In this document: positions 57,899 to 64,000 of the stretch, piece by piece
Numbering within the stretch: the stretch's first letter is position 1
How the letters are laid out: the number at the start of each line of letters is the position of its first letter
Assembly (NCBI GenBank): GCA_032191485.1
Contig: JAVDOI010000008.1
Coordinates: 18,032,174-18,096,173, forward strand
From: Leptoclinus maculatus
Taxonomy: Eukaryota; Chordata; Actinopteri; Perciformes; Stichaeidae
Length of the DNA stretch: 64,000 nucleotides
Direction of reading: 5' to 3'
Translations under genes and position numbers: made by a program
The notes under the pieces: model-generated
The model's database searches: none
The model's input: only the letters and a program-made list of their open reading frames with translations
What the model was told of the DNA's origin: nothing

Positions 57899-58300
57899 TG
57901 GTTGTTTTCTTGTAAGTATGGTTGCTTGAATATTGCTGCAGCCATACTGTTCCACATGAGCGCTGTTCATTACACCTGGACCCGAGGGGAGGAGACAAAG
58001 CCACTGAGGCTTCAGGGCATGATTATTCACTCTGAGATGAGTCTCTGTTTCCTTCTTTCATGATAAAAAAACCTGTTGAGTGTGAAACTCAGAAAAATGA
58101 TCCTCTCTCTTAAACTCATTGTGATTGTAGACATATGTCACATCACCATATATTTACAAGCCGATACGTAAAAAAAATACGAGGTCATTGTACTTTCAGA
58201 CTCGGAAAGTATTCAAAATCTCAGTTGGTAGACTTTTTTCAAGACTATTATTGCGTCATATTGAGTGACAGCGTAATCGCCTGCTGAAGTGAAAGTGTTG
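57774..58300 (+). other. galr1: galr1 proximal 3' UTR
   Basis: Sequence directly after the TGA, including the (GT)n at 57866. No AATAAA is close; weaker variants occur further on (ATTAAA at about 58403 and 59743). The true 3' end is unresolved. Confidence 0.5.
57866..57895. repeat. (GT)n in the galr1 3' UTR
   Basis: About 15 units starting 93 bp after the galr1 stop codon, so probably transcribed. Confidence 0.95.
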
Positions 58301-59356
58301 TTTGAATGCATCGTCTCTGTCTGAAGAGCAGTGTTGGAAATTGCTTAGTAACATTTTACAGCATTGTGATTACTTTCTTTTTTTAGGAACAAGCAAGGGA
58401 TTAAAATTGTTAAATTCAGCAATGATGACACTAACTAGTCCCAGTAACGCTCTGTTACTTTGACGCTTCAAGGGTCAACCTGTGTGCGTTCTGATGAGGA
58501 ACTAGATAGTTGGATGTGCGTTCAGTGGAGAAACTGGTCTGGGACATGTTAGCTTGGATAGCTTGATGCGGGGGGGCTGGAGGCAGCTAAAGCCTCTTTA
58601 GAAAGAGTAGAAATGCGGCTCCTGGTGACTCCAAAATTGTCGTAAATGTACATGTTGTAAATTCAGACAATTTAATGTTGTAAATTACACTTAGCCGCCA
58701 CCGTTGTTCACTTCAGAGTTGGAGGGCGCGTGAACGGGACTACAGCAAAGACACACTCGGATCTTACTAAAAGTCAGACCTCAGGTAGCTGTCTAAATGT
58801 ATTCGTTGCACAAAGCTCTCTAGTTGTTGACTATTTTAAAGATGACTGATGAAACAGCGTCAAACTGCTCATCTGCCCTCACTTCAGCAGATTGCCCTTT
58901 TGGAGAAATTCAACAGCTACAAGGACATTTTACTTGGGAAAATTCTGATGAATGTAACATAAAAATCACTTTTCAACTTCTCAACGCACTGCAGACCTTT
59001 AGCATAGCTGGGTGGCAAGGCAAGGGCTCGGTGCTCCTGCTAACTCATCGGTCAGGCTCTTCATAGTTTCTTTGGGCAAACAAAAAAGGGCCGACGATGT
59101 CCTCAGTGTTGTATATCATAGCCGGTTACCGTGGTCTCTATATCTCTGTCCTCTTCTCAGAGACCACAACACATGAGCCATGTTTTCCATGTGAGTGGGT
59201 GGCACTGGTCAGCAGGTGTTGCTGATTGTTACCATGGAAACCTATTCTCCACCACGGGAAAAAGGCCCTGAAGGTGTTTTGACATCGTGGAAAAACAGCT
59301 TTTGCAAGTGCCTCCTCAATTATAGTAAATTTCCAAATTTGCAGAACCCAGCCCAG

Positions 59357-59359
<3 letters not shown>

Positions 59360-59425
<66 letters not shown>

Positions 59426-59460
59426 GTGTATATATATATATATACATACATATATATATG
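59360..59460. repeat. Compound (CA)n(TA)n microsatellite
   Basis: About 31 CA units to 59423 then TA-rich sequence to about 59460. Confidence 0.97.
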
Positions 59461-60305
59461 TGCAGTGCAAGACCCTCTCTCCACTGTAATGTGTATACGC
59501 ATTTAGTTTTGGTATGGTGGGTCCCTTTTTAGGTCTTATTTTTGAGAAACCGACCCCTGGACAGAGTACTGTACTGATGCAACGTGTGTTTGTGGAGTTT
59601 TTGAGTTGTTAAAAAAGTAAGTCGGAACTGTTCCAAGTAATTTATTCCATTTTTTAGGTAACTTACGCAGCATTGCTGACAAAAGGTTGCCACTGTAGAT
59701 AAAAAAAAAAAAACTACCATTGCCATTGAACCCAGGATGATTAAAGCCTGTATTTAAAATTTGTTAATATAATGAACACTCAAGCTGATATTCACGTCTG
59801 CCTCACAGGGATACAGTTTTCATGTTGTGTTGTGCGACTGAGCCAGGCTGTTTTGCACCCTTTCTGGTAGCCATCTTTCTAATCACAACAACCACCTCCC
59901 CCCCACACCCCTGATCTAACAGGAGATCCTGTGGAAAAGAAGAATTCTGAAGTTATTATCCTATATGTATGTATGTGATGTGCCAAGCCTCCACACAGCA
60001 GCTTTACCTCAATACAACAAGATCATTAAAACTAAACAATATGAGACCTATAACTCAGCCCTAGGTCATACAGTATATACAGTATTTTATGTACGTCTCT
60101 TGGAGTTTAGTTCATGGTGGACTTTCAGCCTGTGGTGAGGCAACAAGGTGTCGAGGAGGGGAGTGAGTCTGCTGCAGCTGATGTGACTAATTAACACCAA
60201 CTTCAACCAGAGAGGAGGAACTCATCTCTGTATTCAGCAGACTTTCCTCCTCCCTGTCAGCGAGGATCTCAGATATGAAAGTCACGGACTGTTTCCGCCG
60301 AAGAA

Positions 60306-60389
60306 ATGGAGTTGATGGCTTTGCTGACTATAGCGCTGACTGTGCAGATGGTGATGCTCATCCATGCCCACACAGGACTGAGGACATGA
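60306..60389 (+). CDS. Small ORF with signal-peptide-like sequence
   Basis: The ATG at 60306, in a good context (GAAGAAATGG), opens 27 codons starting MELMALLTIALTVQMVM and then LIHAHTGLRT before TGA. The hydrophobic core with a short start resembles a secretion signal. No splice donor in the right place was found that would join it to a mature peptide, and an overlapping frame from 60275 is longer, so this may be chance. Confidence 0.15.
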   Translation: MELMALLTIALTVQMVMLIHAHTGLRT

Positions 60390-60714
60390 AGTCCAAGTGG
60401 TGCCAGGGACATGTCTGTGTTTTTGGTGAGATTAGGGTGGACACAGGTAATGTGAATTAATGGAATTTCTGTGGCAGACGACTCACATGTGGAACACAAA
60501 TAGAGTGTTGTTTCGTTCAAGATACCCGTGTAAAGAGCACAGGAACAAAAGCACATCTTTTCAGCAAAACACTTCAGATTCATGCCCACATATTACAGTG
60601 TAATTATTTACTATATAAAAGGTATCAGTAGAATACATCTTATGAGAGGCCTTCATCTACAGGCCTGGCCTTCATCTACAAAATATCACTCAAAGGGACA
60701 CATCCTAACAAGAA

Positions 60715-61290
60715 GAGACTCAAAATGAGCACAAAAATACACAAATGACTACAAAGAGACACAAACAACCACTAAGAGACAGTATGACTACGAAGAGATA
60801 CAAAGCAACTACAAAGAGACTTTTATTTTTAAATTGTGTTAAATAATGGGTCATTGTGTTTATTGTTATGCACCACACACAAAGCCAAATTCCTTGTATG
60901 TGCAAACATACTTGGCAATAAACCAATTCTGATTCAGATTCTAAAATTACTACAAAAGGACACAAAACAACTATAAAGAGACTCAAAATGACAACAAAGA
61001 GGCATAAAGCAACTACAAAGAGACTAAAATCACTACAAAGTGACACAAAACCACAAAGAGACACAAAACAACTACAAAGAGACTCAAAATGACAACAAAG
61101 AGGAATACAATCACAGAGAGATGAGCATCAACCTCAAACAGACACAAAGAGACACAAAACAACCACAAAGAGACTCAAAATGACCAGGAAGAGGCAGACA
61201 ATCACAGAGAGATGAATATAAACTTCAAAGAGACACAAAATGACTATCAGGAGATACAAAACCACAGAGGGATACGTAACCACTACAAAG
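60715..61290. repeat. Tandem repeat of ACAAAGAGACACAAAA-like units
   Basis: Repeated motifs CTACAAAGAGAC, ACACAAAACAACTACAAAG and CTCAAAATGACAACAAAGAG occur many times with variation, giving an approximately 20-40 bp higher-order period. A LINE tail interrupts it at 60821-60943. On the minus strand it reads as an artificial protein rich in LFVV and LC motifs. Confidence 0.85.
60821..60943 (+). mobile_element. LINE 3' tail inserted in a tandem repeat
   Basis: TGTGCAAACATACTTGGCAA, then TAAACCAATTCTGATTCAGA, is a typical end of a fish non-LTR element. It splits the repeat array of 60.7-61.3 kb, so it inserted after the array formed. Confidence 0.6.
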
Positions 61291-62255
61291 CCCAGGTGCC
61301 CATTGTCTTATAATCCGCACATGACCTTACTGCATACCTATACCAAGACACATATGTAAACACACGGGAGGAAGTGGTCAGAGAATGAAGGGTATATGAA
61401 TTTGTGCTTGAGAAGGACTACTTAGAAATAAATTACACTGTGTGTATTTCTTTAATTACCAAGAACCCCTTTAATAATTACAGAGTACAGTGACTGTGAT
61501 TATTACTGGGTAAGAAGGACACAAGAAGAATTAGGAAAACAAAATTGCAGCATTCCTTATTGTGGCATAGTTTACATAGTACAGTCTATCACCCCAACGA
61601 ATACTGTTAAGCAGAAAAAAAATACAGTATGTAGATCTCAATGTTAAAATAGATGTCTAAAAGTAAGAAAACTGTACCATTTTGTATTTGCTACTCCATA
61701 TGATATAAATATTCACACTAATTTGAGGGTAATATATTAAAGTGTTACCTTTCAGTTTGCAAATACAACTTTCTCGACATCCTTTCAGGTCGTAGTGGTA
61801 CTATTGTAGTGGTACTAATAAAGGTACTCTTTTTTTGTGGAGGTTTCTTAAGGGATTCACTTTTTTATTTTGTATTCATTCATTGACTTAGATGATACTG
61901 TTTGTACAGCTTTTCAGTGCTGTGTGTGTTTCACTGAGGTGGTCCTGGTGTGTCTTTTCAATCTTGTTAACTGTATAGATTCAGCTGTGTCGTTTAAATG
62001 AAATGATTTACCAGAGGAGGAAAAAAAGAAGATGTGCTTGTCTGTTTAATCTTTCTGTGCTTGAAAATGCAACATGTAAGAAACAGTTAAGCCTCTCTGA
62101 AATACTCTGTATCTGGATGGTATTTTTAATTATATCCAGGCTTTTGATTGTGTCTTTATGCAGTGCTACTTATACTATACAACTCTATTAAACTGTGTGC
62201 ATTTCCTTGAAGAATTCTTGCTATTCCAATACTTGCTTTTTTTTGTACAAATGAA

Positions 62256-62261
62256 AATAAA
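62256..62261 (+). terminator. Candidate distal poly(A) signal
   Basis: AATAAA in an A-rich run, followed by GT-rich GGTGTTCTCAC, at the end of a T-rich, repeat-free stretch (about 61740-62270) that looks like a 3' UTR. It could be a distal end of galr1, about 4.5 kb after the stop, or of an unknown transcript. Confidence 0.3.
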
Positions 62262-62869
62262 AAAAAAAGGTGTTCTCACATCTCATTGTGGCCTTCACTA
62301 AAGGAAGCTTTTCTTCAGCCTCACTGACACAAAACAACAACCATCACCTCCCTCACTGCCACAACGGGGAAATAACAGAGTAGGTTCCCACCAGTTGGGT
62401 TCCCCTAAGAGTTTTGGTTTTGCTCATTACACACTTGTGGAGTACATTTCCTGGCATCAAATCAACCCAATGATCCCTAAGAGGTCTGAGAAAACAGCCT
62501 GTCTTCCCACGATGCCTTGTACTGTAAATAAGGGGTCTTTTTCAGGGCAACTCTATCACCAAAGAATGGATTTTGTACACGGGAAATAATCTCAGCCAAA
62601 GCATATCAGAAACAGCTGATGAGAGTATAAGCAGCAGTCTTATCTCCTGAAATATAATTACACGAGGGACATCCGGTTATTGGCATGAAAATCAGGGCCA
62701 GAGAAAAAAAGGGACATGGCTGTTTTCACCACGAACATTTGACAAGAAATGCAGAGAATGAAACCACATGGAATTCAATTTTTTTTATGGGATCACACTG
62801 TGTTAGTATGATCAGTGTTATTCCCTATACGTTTATGTAAAACAAAGACTTTTGTAAACCTTTCATTCA

Positions 62870-63360
62870 TTATAAGGGTATTTGTAAAGCAACCTGCAAA
62901 ATGAAGGATATTCCCATCAGCGCCGCCTGTACTTTGTGTTATAGCTAATTAGCTAATGTTAGCGCCACCTTAAGGTTGACATTAGTGCTTTTGTTTTAAT
63001 AATCTCAACAGCTGCCATCACATTTGGTACAGATAGTTGTACCCCCTCAGGGATAAATTGCCACAAATTTGTCCAATACTTTTTCAAAACAAATGACTTT
63101 CCATGAACCTCAGTGGTACTTTGTGTTTACTGCTAATTAGCAAATACATACATAGCTGCAAGCTACTGGTGAAACACACCCGAATGTTTGACTGAGCTGT
63201 CTGCGATCGAGCTGCATTGTGGGTAATGTGGTCACCTGGCCAGCCAGGTTTTGACAAGGAGCATCGATTTTGATACTTTTCTTTTTTAAACTGCATTGTG
63301 CAATGCTAAATCGGTGCAGTACAACTTTAGGTAGAGCCTCACAGAGCTGCTAGCAAGTAT
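62870..63360 (+). repeat. Common teleost repeat, CTTTGTGTTTAGTGCTAATTAG type
   Basis: CTGTACTTTGTGTTATAGC, AATTAGCTAATGTTAGC, CATCACATTTGGTACAGATA, a second GTACTTTGTGTTTACTGC with GCTAATTAGCAAATAC, and GCCTCACAGAGCTGCTAGC mark two overlapping degenerate copies. Confidence 0.65.
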
Positions 63361-63408
63361 TGTTAATAATACAACAATATTAGCTATTGATAATGTTACT
63401 CTATAGAT

Positions 63409-63860
63409 CAGGGGTTGCCAATAGGCGGACCGCGGTCCGGATCCGGACCCAGACGCTGTCCTAGCCGGACCCGGACGTATAATTGATGGATAATTGAGAA
63501 TTGTACATTTTGGCGGAGCGCTTCTGTTTTAACCTGTGCAGCTTTTCTGGCCTTTACGGCACTCATTCAGCAGTTCAGGAAACACACCGACCAATTACAT
63601 ACATTGTAAATAATCTCACGTGACGCTACTCAGCCAATCGAATGTTTATTCCAAAATGCATCGTGAGTCAAGTGAGATCACGCAGACAGAAGGGAGACAG
63701 AGCGAGAGCGGTGAGAGAGAAGCAGTGAGAGAAGTGAGTAAGTCGGAGAAGCAAGTTAACATGGCGTGCTCTAAAAAGAGAAAAGTGGACCTCGAAAACA
63801 GAGCTTTAACAAAGAATGGACGGACTCGTATTTGTTCATGGTCCGTGTACGCTTTAGTCA
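63409..63860 (+). mobile_element. 5' end of a hAT element with GTF2IRD2-like transposase start, broken
   Basis: CAGGGGTTGCCAATAGGCGG at 63409 looks like a hAT terminal repeat. The ATG at 63761 opens MACSKKRKVDLENRA, the N-terminus typical of the GTF2IRD2-like hAT (Charlie-type) transposases of fish. After the Ala codon one base appears to be missing: the expected continuation (N-K-E-W-T-D-S-Y) is in the next frame, so the copy is frameshifted. Similarity fades after about 63850 and the window ends at 64000. Confidence 0.6.
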
Positions 63861-64000
63861 TCTGTTTTACCGTTCATTCAGTTGACTACATGCAGTTTAA
63901 TATTCATTTATCTATAACCTCCTGGTCCATATACAGTAGAAAACTAATCATTCTCAATTCATTGGTTAAAGCAGTTTAGTCTTATCTTTTCTGACAGACT

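Larger units (their letters stand above)
58301..64000. other. Region downstream of galr1
   Basis: Apart from the compound microsatellite at 59.4 kb, the tandem repeat at 60.7-61.3 kb, the candidate poly(A) signal, the repeat at 62.9-63.4 kb and the hAT remnant at the right edge, nothing is recognisable. The next gene is not reached. Confidence 0.7.

Noticed and set aside
60720..61064. Minus-strand hydrophobic LFVV-repeat protein
   Set aside because: Product of the ACAAAGAGAC tandem array, interrupted by a LINE tail.
60715..61290. CRISPR-like array
   Set aside because: Repeats are degenerate and contiguous without unique spacers, and the genome is vertebrate.

Overview
This is a vertebrate nuclear window, almost certainly from a spiny-rayed teleost fish. 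Genes are split by introns with GT-AG splice sites. Long (CA)n/(GT)n microsatellites are abundant, and the non-coding DNA is crowded with degenerate repeats of kinds typical of fish: TIR elements, tRNA-derived SINE pieces, L2-like LINE tails, Tc1 and hAT remnants, and an LTR. Coding sequence is only about 2-3 per cent of the window. Most open frames visible in the raw sequence are microsatellite translations or chance.

Two real genes are present, arranged head to head. On the left, minus strand, are three exons of the Golli part of the myelin basic protein gene (mbp): the start-codon exon at 23124-23182, a middle exon at 15327-15402, and a large conserved exon at 133-431. Their splice phases match exactly (0, then 1). 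In this window the reading frame closes at a TAG at 133-135, so these exons encode a 139-residue Golli-only protein. The classic MBP exons would lie to the left, outside the window.

On the right, plus strand, is a complete three-exon galanin receptor 1 gene (galr1): 45819-46481, 46576-46641 and 57453-57773, all phase-0 junctions, 349 residues. Intron 1 is only 94 bp; intron 2 is about 10.8 kb and full of repeats. The divergent mbp-galr1 arrangement matches what is known at human 18q23, which supports both identifications.

Layout: 1-23 kb, mbp Golli exons and introns with microsatellites, several degenerate elements and a retroelement LTR with a tRNA-Pro-like primer site (about 19.0-19.4 kb). 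23-45.4 kb, intergenic spacer with dispersed repeats, a complete TIR element with 8-bp target duplication and a SINE inside it (32.8-33.6 kb), and an unassigned possible terminal exon near 35.7 kb. 45.4-57.8 kb, galr1; intron 2 holds a broken hAT transposase gene (52.2-54.2 kb) interrupted by a rearranged Tc1 fragment, then a promoter-like block at 55.6-56.0 kb. 57.8-64 kb, downstream DNA with a tandem repeat (60.7-61.3 kb), a possible distal poly(A) signal at 62256, a common teleost repeat, and the start of a second hAT remnant at the right edge.

I found no convincing new biological system. The observations most worth checking are the Golli-only stop, the rearranged Tc1 inside the hAT gene, the consensus estrogen-response-element palindrome carried by a dispersed repeat, the promoter-like hairpin block in galr1 intron 2, and the candidate exon at 35672-35758.
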